Assembly (NCBI GenBank): GCA_030827135.1
Contig: JAURFE010000001.1
Location: 556,368 to 620,367 of the forward strand
Reading direction: 5' to 3'
DNA length: 64,000 nt
From: Vicinamibacterales bacterium
GTDB lineage: Bacteria > Acidobacteriota > Vicinamibacteria > Vicinamibacterales > SCN-69-37
The notes under the pieces are model-generated. The model did no database searches. It had not been told where the DNA came from and was given only the letters and a program-made list of their open reading frames with translations. Positions 1 through 7,657 of the stretch are shown here, one piece after another. The translations under genes were made by a program, and so were the position numbers. Each line of letters starts with the position of its first letter. Positions within the stretch are counted from its first letter, which is position 1.

Positions 1-1061
1 CTGATGGCGAGCCCGACCCCGAGGCCGAGCGGGAAAAAGTCATCGTGCGGTCGAACGGCACGGTGACCTACGTCGGCAAGGACATCGCCAACCAGTTCTG
101 GAAGTTTGGACTGCTCGGCCGCGACTTCCACTACCGCGTGTTTGATGAACGTGGCGGCCGGCCGCTGTGGGCGACGACGTCGGTTCCCGGGCAGGACCGC
201 GGCCTGGCGCCGCAGTTTGGCAGAGCGGACGCCGTCTACAACGTGATCGACTCGCGGCAGGCCTACCTCCAGCAGCTGCTCAAGCAGTCGCTCGCGGCGA
301 TGGGCTTCCCCGCACAGGCCGCGAACTCGACCCACTTTGCGTACGAAATGGTCGCACTGTCCCACGCGACCGCCCGCGAGCTTGGCTATGCGGACACGGA
401 GGACTCCGGAAAACCGTTTGTCGAAGTGTCGGGCCGGAAGGGCCTCGGTGTGAAGGCCGACGATCTGCTGGATCGCCTGATCGCCACCGCGTCCGAGGAA
501 GTGCGGTCCCGGCAGCCGGAGTTGCCGGCCGATGTCATCCACGCGACAGCGAGCCGGATCGCCGTCGCCGCCGTGCGGTACTTTCTGGTGAAATTTTCCC
601 GCGGAAAGGTGATCGCGTTCGACATCCGGGAAGCCCTGAGTTTTGAAGGCGAGACCGGACCGTATCTGCAGTACGCGATCGTCCGTGCGCGCAACATCCT
701 CGCCAAACTGCAGGACCGCGATCAGGTCACCGCCGCGTCCCTCCCGTCGAGAGCGGAGACGCTGCCGTCCGCCCCGCTGGATGAGGGCGAGGACGGCGAC
801 GAGTTGTGGGGCCTGGTGCTGGAAGCCGCGCGCCTCGACGAGATCGTGGAGTCTGCCGTGCGGTCGCTCGAGATCTCACACGTCGCGAAGTTTGCGTTTG
901 GGCTGGCGCAGTCGTTCAACGCGTTTTATCACCGGCAGCCGATTCTCAAGGAGGAACGCGCGGATGTACGCCTGTGGCGCGCCACCGCCGTGTTCTATTG
1001 TGCGACACAACTCACCCGCACCCTCAATCTGATGGGGTGTGAGGTGCCCGAGAGAATGTGA
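1..1061 (+). CDS. argS: Arginyl-tRNA synthetase, C-terminal part (5' end outside window)
   Basis: Class I aminoacyl-tRNA synthetase that charges tRNA-Arg in the cytoplasm. The reading frame is open from the window edge (first complete codon at position 3), so the N-terminal domain and HIGH motif lie upstream. Visible landmarks are TYVGKDIANQFWK, the GRKGLGVKADDLLD block that stands in for the KMSKS loop in ArgRS, and SFEGETGPYLQYA, which opens the helical DALR anticodon-binding domain. The C-terminus has the usual ArgRS form, with hydrophobic helices ending in LNLMGCEVPERM. The stop (1059-1061) overlaps the start of the next gene, so the two are probably co-transcribed and translationally coupled. 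Confidence 0.96.
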   Translation, partial: DGEPDPEAEREKVIVRSNGTVTYVGKDIANQFWKFGLLGRDFHYRVFDERGGRPLWATTSVPGQDRGLAPQFGRADAVYNVIDSRQAYLQQLLKQSLAAMGFPAQAANSTHFAYEMVALSHATARELGYADTEDSGKPFVEVSGRKGLGVKADDLLDRLIATASEEVRSRQPELPADVIHATASRIAVAAVRYFLVKFSRGKVIAFDIREALSFEGETGPYLQYAIVRARNILAKLQDRDQVTAASLPSRAETLPSAPLDEGEDGDELWGLVLEAARLDEIVESAVRSLEISHVAKFAFGLAQSFNAFYHRQPILKEERADVRLWRATAVFYCATQLTRTLNLMGCEVPERM

Positions 1062-1828
1062 TGGGCCAGGGTCCAGGAGTCCAGGAGTCCAGGGGGCCGG
1101 GGGTTCAGGGGGCCGACAGGCCTGTCATCGGCGTGGCGTTTCCGCGTGAGGACTATGTTGCGGCGCTGGAACTGGCGGGGGCGGCCGTGCGGGTGCTGCG
1201 GCCCGATGCCGATCCGCTGCCGCGGGTCCTGCACGAACTTGATGGCGTCCTGCTGACCGGGGGACCGGACGTGCGTCCCGACCGATACGGCGCCGCCACG
1301 ACCCATCCGACGGTTGAGGTGGACGAAGTGCGCGACGCGTACGAATTGCCGTTGGCGCAGGCCGCCCTCTCGTCCGGCACGCCGGTGCTCGCCATTTGTC
1401 GCGGTGTGCAGGTGCTGAATGTTGCCGCAGGCGGAACGCTGATTCAGGATCTGCCCTCACAGCGGCCCAGCGCCATCAACCACTCCATCACCGAGCCACG
1501 CACCACCATCGCGCACGCGGTCCGTCTCGCGCCGGGCACCCAACTCGCGGCCGTCATGGCCGGACAACTCAGCGCCGATGGCCGGCTCGACGTCAACAGC
1601 CGGCACCACCAGGCCATCGATCAGGTGGCGTCAGGATTCCGTGTCTCGGCCACCGCACCGGACGGGATCATTGAAGCCATCGAAGCGATCGACCAGGACA
1701 CCGCATTCTGCATCGGCGTGCAGTGGCACCCTGAGAACTTCTACCGCACAGGTGAATCCGCGTCGCTGTTCCAGGCGTTTGTGACGGCTGCCGGGACGCG
1801 TCCCGAGGCCTGCGGACCGCGGACCTAA
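1058..1828 (+). CDS. Gamma-glutamyl-GABA hydrolase-like class I amidotransferase (peptidase C26)
   Basis: Cytoplasmic glutamine-amidotransferase-fold hydrolase of the PuuD/C26 family, which cleaves gamma-glutamyl amides such as gamma-glutamyl-GABA. The nucleophile elbow AICRGVQ places Cys114, and GVQWHPE supplies His224 and Glu226. The family motif LLTGGPDVRPDRYG is also present. The GTG at 1058 overlaps the argS stop; an ATG at 1061 is equally possible. The first 20 or so residues (rich in G, P, Q, S) are encoded by a tccagg-type intergenic repeat and do not look like part of the fold, which starts near RPVIGVAFPRE. The true start is therefore uncertain. The 3' end overlaps the convergent methyltransferase gene by 4 bases. 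The exact substrate cannot be told from sequence. Confidence 0.85.
   Translation: MMGQGPGVQESRGPGVQGADRPVIGVAFPREDYVAALELAGAAVRVLRPDADPLPRVLHELDGVLLTGGPDVRPDRYGAATTHPTVEVDEVRDAYELPLAQAALSSGTPVLAICRGVQVLNVAAGGTLIQDLPSQRPSAINHSITEPRTTIAHAVRLAPGTQLAAVMAGQLSADGRLDVNSRHHQAIDQVASGFRVSATAPDGIIEAIEAIDQDTAFCIGVQWHPENFYRTGESASLFQAFVTAAGTRPEACGPRT
1066..1112 (+). repeat. Repeat family A, copy 1 (GTCCAGG units after argS)
   Basis: Low-complexity stretch of GTCCAGGA/GTCCAGGGG units beginning 5 bases after the argS stop codon. The same wording recurs at 12122, 24958, 41858, 58669 and 62249, always just 3' of a stop codon and always with GTCCAG on the sense strand of the gene that ends there. Here it also falls within the predicted N-terminus of the C26 amidotransferase gene. 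Confidence 0.75.
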
Positions 1829-3087
1829 GTCCGGTCAAACACGGCCACACACTCGACATGCGGCGTGTTCGGGAACATGTCGAGCGCTTCGAGCGACGAG
1901 AGTCGATATCCGTCGGCCAGCAGACGCTGCGCGTCGCGCGCCAGCGTCGGCACGTCACACGACACATACACGATGCGCGGGGCGCGCCACCGCAGCAGGC
2001 CCGTCAACACCTCAGCCGACAGGCCCGTGCGCGGCGGGTCCACCACCACAACGTCCGGCGGCACATCGAGCGCCCGCGTGGTCGCGGCCTCCACGCTCTC
2101 CGCGCGCGTCTGGAGTTGATCGCGATACGGCTCGCCGTTTGAGGCCAGATCACCGGCGCTCGTCGGATCACCCTCGACGGCAAGCCCTGACTGCCCCCGA
2201 GCGGCCATCGGAATCGCAAACAATCCAACGCCGGCGTACAGATCGACAAACCGTCCGGACGCCGCCGCCAGCACACGGTCGAGCAACGCGCCGACAAGAA
2301 ACCGGTTGCCCTGAAAAAACGACGCCCCCCGGCGCGCCCACGTCACGGCGGGACGGGCGGCCATGGCGACCCCGGGCAACGAAGCACTGTGATCCACCAC
2401 CTGATCGCTGCCGGCCGCGATGAATTCCCCTTTGCGCGCCTGCACGACGACGCCGGTGAGCCCCTCAGGCAACGTCATCCCGAGAAACGGATCGAGCGTG
2501 GCCCCATCGCGGGTCGCACAGGTCACCACACGCGCCACTCCCGCCGTATCCTCCGACACCAGCAGTGATGTACAGACCCCGGCACCGCGTCCCAGCGCCG
2601 CGTGGAGGCGACCGACCGCCGCCAGGGTTGCGTCCGTCAGTTGCTCCGTCGGCCCCGCGGCACACACCGTGTGGGACCCTTCGCGATAAAACCCGAACGA
2701 CGCGCCGTCCACATGCAGGCGCGCGCGCAGCCGGTAGCCGGTTTCCGGCGACGCCACCACCGGCACGGGCTGTTCGAGCGCATGCTTGGCGATCCGCCGG
2801 AACGCATCCGCAATGACCTCTGCCTTGAGAGCCAACTGGCGGTCATACCGGATGTGCGCGTAGGTCCGGCCGCCACACAGCGGGTCGGACGTCACGTCGC
2901 GGCGATCGGGACTGGCGGTGATCACGTCGCGCACCAGCGCCCACGCCACAGCGCCTCGACGTTTCGTGATCACCGCCCGGACCCGTTCACCAGGCAGGGC
3001 TCCCGCGACGAACACCACGCGGCCCTCATGACGGGCCAGCATGTCGCCGCCCGGCACGGGGCGTTCGATGTCGAGTTCAACCATCAT
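1825..3087 (-). CDS. RlmD/RumA-like 23S rRNA (uracil-C5) methyltransferase lacking the Fe-S cysteines
   Basis: SAM-dependent m5U methyltransferase of the TrmA/RlmD family. An N-terminal TRAM-like beta barrel (about residues 1-55) is followed by a central RNA-binding domain and a Rossmann methyltransferase domain. VDLYAGVGLFAIPMA is the SAM motif, and VVVDPPRTGL with YVSCDVPTLARD carries the catalytic Cys. RlmD normally has four Cys ligands for a [4Fe-4S] cluster (C-x5-C-x2-C plus one). Here the region reads SDPLCGGRTYAH with a single Cys, so the cluster is probably absent. I start it at the ATG at 3087, with a TGGAG 8 bases upstream; a GTG at 3111 would add 8 residues. The target uridine (1939, 747 or another) cannot be assigned. 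Confidence 0.88.
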   Translation of the reverse strand: MMVELDIERPVPGGDMLARHEGRVVFVAGALPGERVRAVITKRRGAVAWALVRDVITASPDRRDVTSDPLCGGRTYAHIRYDRQLALKAEVIADAFRRIAKHALEQPVPVVASPETGYRLRARLHVDGASFGFYREGSHTVCAAGPTEQLTDATLAAVGRLHAALGRGAGVCTSLLVSEDTAGVARVVTCATRDGATLDPFLGMTLPEGLTGVVVQARKGEFIAAGSDQVVDHSASLPGVAMAARPAVTWARRGASFFQGNRFLVGALLDRVLAAASGRFVDLYAGVGLFAIPMAARGQSGLAVEGDPTSAGDLASNGEPYRDQLQTRAESVEAATTRALDVPPDVVVVDPPRTGLSAEVLTGLLRWRAPRIVYVSCDVPTLARDAQRLLADGYRLSSLEALDMFPNTPHVECVAVFDRT

Positions 3088-3126
3088 GTCCGTCACTCCA
3101 AAACGGGGCACTACACCCCAGTGCGC

Positions 3127-3238
3127 CCTGCAGACCCACGGTACGTAGGGCGCGCTGGTCTCGAGCGCGCCGTCGCGGTACGTAGGGCGCGCTGGTCTCG
3201 AGCGCGCCGTCGCGGCAGCCTTGCAGGGCTACCCCAGG
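3127..3238. repeat. Repeat family B: exact 37-bp tandem duplication with GGCGCGCT...AGCGCGCC palindromes
   Basis: Two identical 37-bp units (3140-3176 and 3177-3213) lie 3' of the unknown gene that ends at 3239. Each holds GTAGGGCGCGCT, a short loop and AGCGCGCC, which can form a strong GC hairpin. Related palindromes lie at 16386-16485 and 37575-37622, and a variant at 17645. The gap otherwise holds only the upstream region of the methyltransferase gene. Confidence 0.8.
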
Positions 3239-3964
3239 CTACGTCGTCACGATGTGCGCAAGATCCGGCAACCCGAAGTGTGCACGCACCCCACGGTTTA
3301 TGGTCACCGCCAGTGCCTGCGCCCACGCGTCACGCGACAGCCGTTCGCGAAAGGGTGCCAGGTCCTGCTCGGCATCGGCGCAAATTCCAGCCAGCACATC
3401 AGCCGGAACGGCCTCGCGCGCAGCCGCGATGAGTTCCTCATCCAGCGCGGGCAGCGGTACAAGCAGCGCATCACGCGCAGCGCCCCGGCTGCCTTTCACC
3501 GCATCCCGCATCGTGATCACGCGATCCAGCACGCCGTTCACTCGCGTCCGGAACCGGTCCGGGAACTCCAGGCGTCCGGCAGTCGCCACGAGCCGATCGA
3601 CGGCCCGGTCCAGTTCGCGAGTCGTCGCCTTGCGCGCCGGCCCACTGCCGCGCTCCGGCAGATCGGCGGCTGCCGCCGCACCGCCCGCGCCGGCGGTGAC
3701 CCCGATCGCACGTCGCCACGCGTCGTACACTTCGCGCACATCGGCGTCGCAATACTCGATGCGGAGCGGACGACGGGCGGCTCCGGCCTTGTGCCGTTCC
3801 GCCTTCTGCTCAATGCCGCGGAACACCGCCGACAACGGAACCCCCTCTTCCGCCCACTGCCGCACCAGCATGAAGCCGGGGCCGACAATGCGGACGAGGT
3901 GGCCGCTGTTGACACGCGTCAGATGGGCTTCGACCTTGCGACAGTACTCGCCGATGTCATCCAC
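3239..3964 (-). CDS. Conserved-looking protein of unknown function (241 aa)
   Basis: I do not recognise a characterised family. The protein is soluble, mostly helical and charged, with no signal peptide or membrane segment. Its N-terminus is the most distinctive part: EYCRKVEAHLTRVNSGHLVR, then GPGFMLVRQWAEEGVPLS and RIEYCDADVREVYDAWRR, which reads like a small helical domain with conserved Cys, His and Trp. A low-complexity Ala/Gly stretch separates it from a helical C-terminal half. The GTG start at 3964 overlaps the biotin ligase stop by 8 bases, so it is the last gene of the run from the acyl-CoA mutase downwards. Nothing in the sequence gives a function. Confidence 0.75.
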   Translation of the reverse strand: MDDIGEYCRKVEAHLTRVNSGHLVRIVGPGFMLVRQWAEEGVPLSAVFRGIEQKAERHKAGAARRPLRIEYCDADVREVYDAWRRAIGVTAGAGGAAAAADLPERGSGPARKATTRELDRAVDRLVATAGRLEFPDRFRTRVNGVLDRVITMRDAVKGSRGAARDALLVPLPALDEELIAAAREAVPADVLAGICADAEQDLAPFRERLSRDAWAQALAVTINRGVRAHFGLPDLAHIVTT

Positions 3965-4778
3965 GGGTCAACATCTCCCACACCACTTCACCGGAGACCA
4001 ACCGCGTCTCTGCGTCCGTCCCGGCGCGACGGACCACCAGGGCGCCGGCATCATCCACACCGACGGTGGTCCCGCGATGCTCCCCCTCATGATCACGCCA
4101 TCGGACCGGCGCACGATCCAACCCCGCGTCCGCCCACGAGCGCCACGCGGCGAGGACGGCCGCCGTATCGCCGCCGGCGAGTCGCGCAACTTCCCGATCC
4201 AGCGCCCCCAGTGTCGCAGCGACCAACGCCCCCCGGCTGACCGGGCGATCGATTTCCTCCCCCATCGACGTCGCGCGGTCCGCGATGTCGTCGGGATACG
4301 CCGAGCGTTGCAGGTTCAGACCCATGCCGACGACCACAGCCCCCGCGCCGGCCCCGGTCGCTTCACACAGGATGCCCGCCAGTTTGCGCCAGGGCCGGCC
4401 GATCACCAGATCGTTCGGCCACTTGAGTTCCACCGGCAGTCCTGAGACCTCCCGTACGGCGCTCGCGAGCGCGACGCCGGCCGCGAGCGTGAGGACCGGG
4501 AGGCCGGGCCCGAGCCGGTCGACGCGCACCACAACAGACAGATACATGCCGGCCCCCGGAGGCGACCACCACGACCGGCCTCGTCGGCCGCGCCCCGCCT
4601 CCTGCAGGTCCGCGAGCACCGCAGTGCCGTGCACGGCGCCGGCCGCCGCCAGCGCGAGCGCCAGGTCGTTGGTCGAGCCGACGCGTTCGTAGAAGTGCAG
4701 CGGCGCGGGTCGCGTCGTCAGCGCATCACCTGCGTCGTGCAGGTCGGACGGCCAGGGATCGGAAGCCAGCGCGTCCAC
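3957..4778 (-). CDS. birA: Biotin--[acetyl-CoA-carboxylase] ligase
   Basis: Makes biotinyl-AMP and transfers biotin to the carrier lysine of carboxylases in the cytoplasm. ERVGSTNDLALALA begins the catalytic domain. LQEAGRGRRGRSWWSPPG is the GRGRRGR biotinyl-AMP loop, followed by LKWPNDLVIGRPWRKLAGILCE and VGMGLNL. A short C-terminal SH3-like domain follows (TTVGVDDAGALVVRRAG). There is no N-terminal winged helix, so this is a class I, non-repressor enzyme. I place the start at the GTG at 4778, 1 base after the stop of the deleted nadC; in-frame TTG codons lie a little upstream and a far longer frame would overlap nadC. With GTG it has 273 residues, normal for the family. Translation is probably coupled to nadC. 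Confidence 0.9.
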   Translation of the reverse strand: MDALASDPWPSDLHDAGDALTTRPAPLHFYERVGSTNDLALALAAAGAVHGTAVLADLQEAGRGRRGRSWWSPPGAGMYLSVVVRVDRLGPGLPVLTLAAGVALASAVREVSGLPVELKWPNDLVIGRPWRKLAGILCEATGAGAGAVVVGMGLNLQRSAYPDDIADRATSMGEEIDRPVSRGALVAATLGALDREVARLAGGDTAAVLAAWRSWADAGLDRAPVRWRDHEGEHRGTTVGVDDAGALVVRRAGTDAETRLVSGEVVWEMLTRG

Positions 4779-4779
4779 G

Positions 4780-5151
4780 TCAGGTGATCTCAATTTCAAG
4801 ACTGATGTCGGCACCGGCCGCCAGCGCGTCGCGCACCTGATCCAGGGATTGTGTTTCCACTGCGATGGGCCGCTGGGCACCCGCCGCGGCGAGGGCACGC
4901 GTCATCCGCGCCACGGCTTCGCCGATCGACCCCGCCACGCGGATGTGATGGTCCACACACGCCCTGGTCAGCGTCGCAATGCCGCAGAGATGTTGCAGGA
5001 AGTTGAGCAGCGTCCGCTCGGCGCCCAACACGCCGGCGGCCGGCCCATGGAGTGTGGCCAGCACATCGCCGGCCTCTCGCGCGCCGATGTCTTCCGCCAG
5101 GGCGCGGCCCACCAGATCGCGGTAGCCGTCAGGGTGCAAGGGGCTCGACAT
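4780..5151 (-). CDS. Internally deleted NadC-like protein (123 aa; quinolinate phosphoribosyltransferase remnant)
   Basis: NadC normally has about 280-290 residues and converts quinolinate and PRPP to nicotinate mononucleotide. This frame keeps recognisable NadC pieces in the right order. They are RDLVGRALAEDIG (11-23), EAGDVLATLHGPAAGVLGAE with LLNFLQ..GIATLTR (26-63), HHIRVAGSIGEAVARM (68-83), IAVETQSLDQVRDALAAGAD (96-115) and the typical NadC end ISLEIE (116-121). Three blocks are missing, each in frame: about 55-60 residues after residue 23, about 60-70 after residue 66 (including the TRKTTP, GGGxNHR and catalytic Lys region), and the segment between AAGAD and ISLEIE. It cannot be a normal NadC. 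The ATG at 5151 lies inside the valS end; the stop sits 1 base before the birA GTG. It is either a decaying gene kept open for coupling, a reduced protein with another role, or an assembly artefact. Confidence 0.75.
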   Translation of the reverse strand: MSSPLHPDGYRDLVGRALAEDIGAREAGDVLATLHGPAAGVLGAERTLLNFLQHLCGIATLTRACVDHHIRVAGSIGEAVARMTRALAAAGAQRPIAVETQSLDQVRDALAAGADISLEIEIT

Positions 5152-7648
5152 CCGCCTGGAGGGGCGTCGTCTCCGTGACCGTCACGCCGGTGTCCACCAG
5201 TTCGGCCACGTTGCAGCACGCCAGCACGTCAGCCCGCAGCGCCGGCCACTGGGGCATCTGCGCGGCAGTCAGCGTCAATGTGGTCAGACGAACGGGCGTC
5301 GAAAACGGCACCTTCCTGGCGGACCGGGCGCCTCGGACAGCAGTCAGAATCGCGGACGCCGTCGTATACAGACTGCTGTCACCGGGCGCCGCCAGCGTCT
5401 CGTCGGTGGTTGGCCACGGCGCGCGGTGCACCGAGCCGGTCTGCCACATGGACCAGACCTCTTCGGTGACAAACGGCAGGAACGGCGCAAACAACCGCAG
5501 TTGAATCGACAGCGCCAGCCGCGACGCGGCGATCGCGGACGCCGCGGCCGCGTCATCCGTCATGCGACGGCGCTTGATCATTTCGACGTAGTCGTCGCAG
5601 AAGGCCCAGAAGAATGACTCCGCCGTGCGCAGCGCCGACGCGTAGTCGTACGCGTTAAGCGCCCTGGTGACGTCCTCGACCACGTCACGGAGCGCCGCCA
5701 GCATCGCGATGTCGTACGGTTCGCTGATGGGGCCGACGGGGGCTTCCTTCATCAGGACGAACTTTGACGCGTTCAACAGTTTGATCGCGAGCCGACGGCC
5801 CACCTTCATCTGCCCGGGTTCAAACGCGGTGTCCACACCGGGCCCGCCCTTCGCGGCCCAGTACCGCACGGCATCGGATCCGTGTTCCTCGAGCAGCGCC
5901 ATGGGCGTGACGACGTTGCCCTTCGACTTCGACATCTTCTTGCGATCCGGATCGAGCACCCATCCGGAGATCGCCGTGTCGGTCCACGGCAGGGTGTCGG
6001 TCTCAAGATGCGCACGGAGCACCGTCGAAAACAGCCACGTGCGGATGATGTCATGGGCCTGCGGCCGCAGATGCATCGGATAGGTCCGCGTGAACAACTC
6101 CGGGTCGCGCTCCCAGCCGCAGACGATGAATGGAGTGAGCGACGACGTGGCCCAGGTATCCATGACGTCCGGGTCCCCGACAAAACCACCGGGAACGCCC
6201 CGCTGGTCTGCGGTGTACCCCACAGGCACATCGGTGGATGGATCGATCGGCAACTGCGATTCGGCGGGCATCAGACGCGCGTCGAAGTCCGTGGTGCCAT
6301 CGTGTTTCACGCGATACCACACGGGAAACGGCACACCGAAGAACCGCTGGCGACTGACACACCAGTCGCCGTTCAACCCGTTGACCCAGTTGTCAAACCG
6401 CGCGCGCATGTATTCGGGATGCCACTGCAGCGCGCGGCCACGCGCCAGCAGCGCCTCCCGCTCATTCATCGTCTGGATGAACCACTGCCGTGACGTCACG
6501 ATTTCGAGGGGCCGGTCGCCCTTCTCGAAGAACTTGACGTTGTGGGTGATGGGCTTCGGGTCACCCCGCAGATCCCCGCTCTCACGGAGCAATTCCACGA
6601 TGCGCGCACGCGCCTTGACGGCGGAGAGTCCGGCCAGTTGGTCGTAGTGCGCCTGTGCGGCCGCCACGTCCAGGGATTCCCACCCGGGGTCTCCCCAGGT
6701 CACGGGCTTGAAGGCACCATTCGCCTGGATGACGGCACGGACGGGCAGCGACAATTCGCGCCACCACACCACGTCGGTGACATCGCCGAACGTGCAGATC
6801 ATCGCGATGCCGGTGCCTTTCTCGGGATCCGCCAGGTGATGCGCACGAATCGGCACGGGCGCCCTGAAGAGCGGCGTCGTCACGGTCGTGCCGAACAGCG
6901 GCTGGTATCTGGGGTCGTCCGGGTGCGCCACGAGCGCGACACACGCGGGGATCAATTCCGGCCGGGTGGTGTCGATCTCGATCGCGCCGCCATCCGGACG
7001 CGCGAATCGGATCGTGTGATACGCCCCAGGCAATTCGCGATCTTCGAGTTCCGCCTGCGCCACGGCCGTGCGGAAGTCGACGTCCCACAGGGTCGGCGCT
7101 TCGAGCTGATACGCGCGGCCTGTGGCCATCAGGCGCAGGAACGCCAGTTGCGACACCCGCTGCGCGTCCTTGCCGATCGTGGCGTACGTCATCGACCAGT
7201 CGACCGACAGACCGAGGTGTCGCCACAACTTCTCGAACACCACCTCGTCGTCGGCGGTCAGGCGCGCGCAGAGCTCGACGAAGTTCGGGCGCGAGACGCT
7301 GATGGGCTGTTTCGGCGGCTGCGCGGGCGGAACAAAGGCCGGGTCGTACGGCAGCGACGGATCACACCGCACGCCGTAGTAGTTCTGGACCCGGCGTTCA
7401 GTCGGCAGCCCGTTGTCGTCCCAGCCCATCGGGTAACAGACCGCGCGTCCGAGCATCCGCTGGTAGCGCGCGATGACATCCGTGTGGGTGTACGAAAACA
7501 CATGACCGACGTGCAGCGAACCACTGACGGTGGGCGGCGGCGTGTCGATTGCAAAGACACGTTCGCGCGGCGCCTGCCGATCAAAACGATACACGCCCTC
7601 GTCTTCCCAGCGTGTTCGCCACTTTTCTTCGAGACCTTCAAGAGACAT
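5129..7648 (-). CDS. valS: Valyl-tRNA synthetase (short, archaeal/actinobacterial-type)
   Basis: Class I synthetase charging tRNA-Val. The HIGH motif is SLHVGH (residues 44-49) and the KMSKS loop is KKMSKSKGN (near residue 570). The PMGWDDNGLPTERRVQNYYG block belongs to the ValRS form of about 840 residues, found in actinobacteria and archaea, which lacks the long C-terminal coiled-coil arm of the E. coli enzyme. At 839 residues it is full length for that form. The CP1 editing domain lies between the two motifs. It follows the response-regulator gene by 9 bases and overlaps nadC by 23 bases, inside the minus-strand run from the mutase to the unknown gene at 3239. Confidence 0.96.
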   Translation of the reverse strand: MSLEGLEEKWRTRWEDEGVYRFDRQAPRERVFAIDTPPPTVSGSLHVGHVFSYTHTDVIARYQRMLGRAVCYPMGWDDNGLPTERRVQNYYGVRCDPSLPYDPAFVPPAQPPKQPISVSRPNFVELCARLTADDEVVFEKLWRHLGLSVDWSMTYATIGKDAQRVSQLAFLRLMATGRAYQLEAPTLWDVDFRTAVAQAELEDRELPGAYHTIRFARPDGGAIEIDTTRPELIPACVALVAHPDDPRYQPLFGTTVTTPLFRAPVPIRAHHLADPEKGTGIAMICTFGDVTDVVWWRELSLPVRAVIQANGAFKPVTWGDPGWESLDVAAAQAHYDQLAGLSAVKARARIVELLRESGDLRGDPKPITHNVKFFEKGDRPLEIVTSRQWFIQTMNEREALLARGRALQWHPEYMRARFDNWVNGLNGDWCVSRQRFFGVPFPVWYRVKHDGTTDFDARLMPAESQLPIDPSTDVPVGYTADQRGVPGGFVGDPDVMDTWATSSLTPFIVCGWERDPELFTRTYPMHLRPQAHDIIRTWLFSTVLRAHLETDTLPWTDTAISGWVLDPDRKKMSKSKGNVVTPMALLEEHGSDAVRYWAAKGGPGVDTAFEPGQMKVGRRLAIKLLNASKFVLMKEAPVGPISEPYDIAMLAALRDVVEDVTRALNAYDYASALRTAESFFWAFCDDYVEMIKRRRMTDDAAAASAIAASRLALSIQLRLFAPFLPFVTEEVWSMWQTGSVHRAPWPTTDETLAAPGDSSLYTTASAILTAVRGARSARKVPFSTPVRLTTLTLTAAQMPQWPALRADVLACCNVAELVDTGVTVTETTPLQADVEPLAP

Positions 7649-7657
7649 CGTTCAAGC

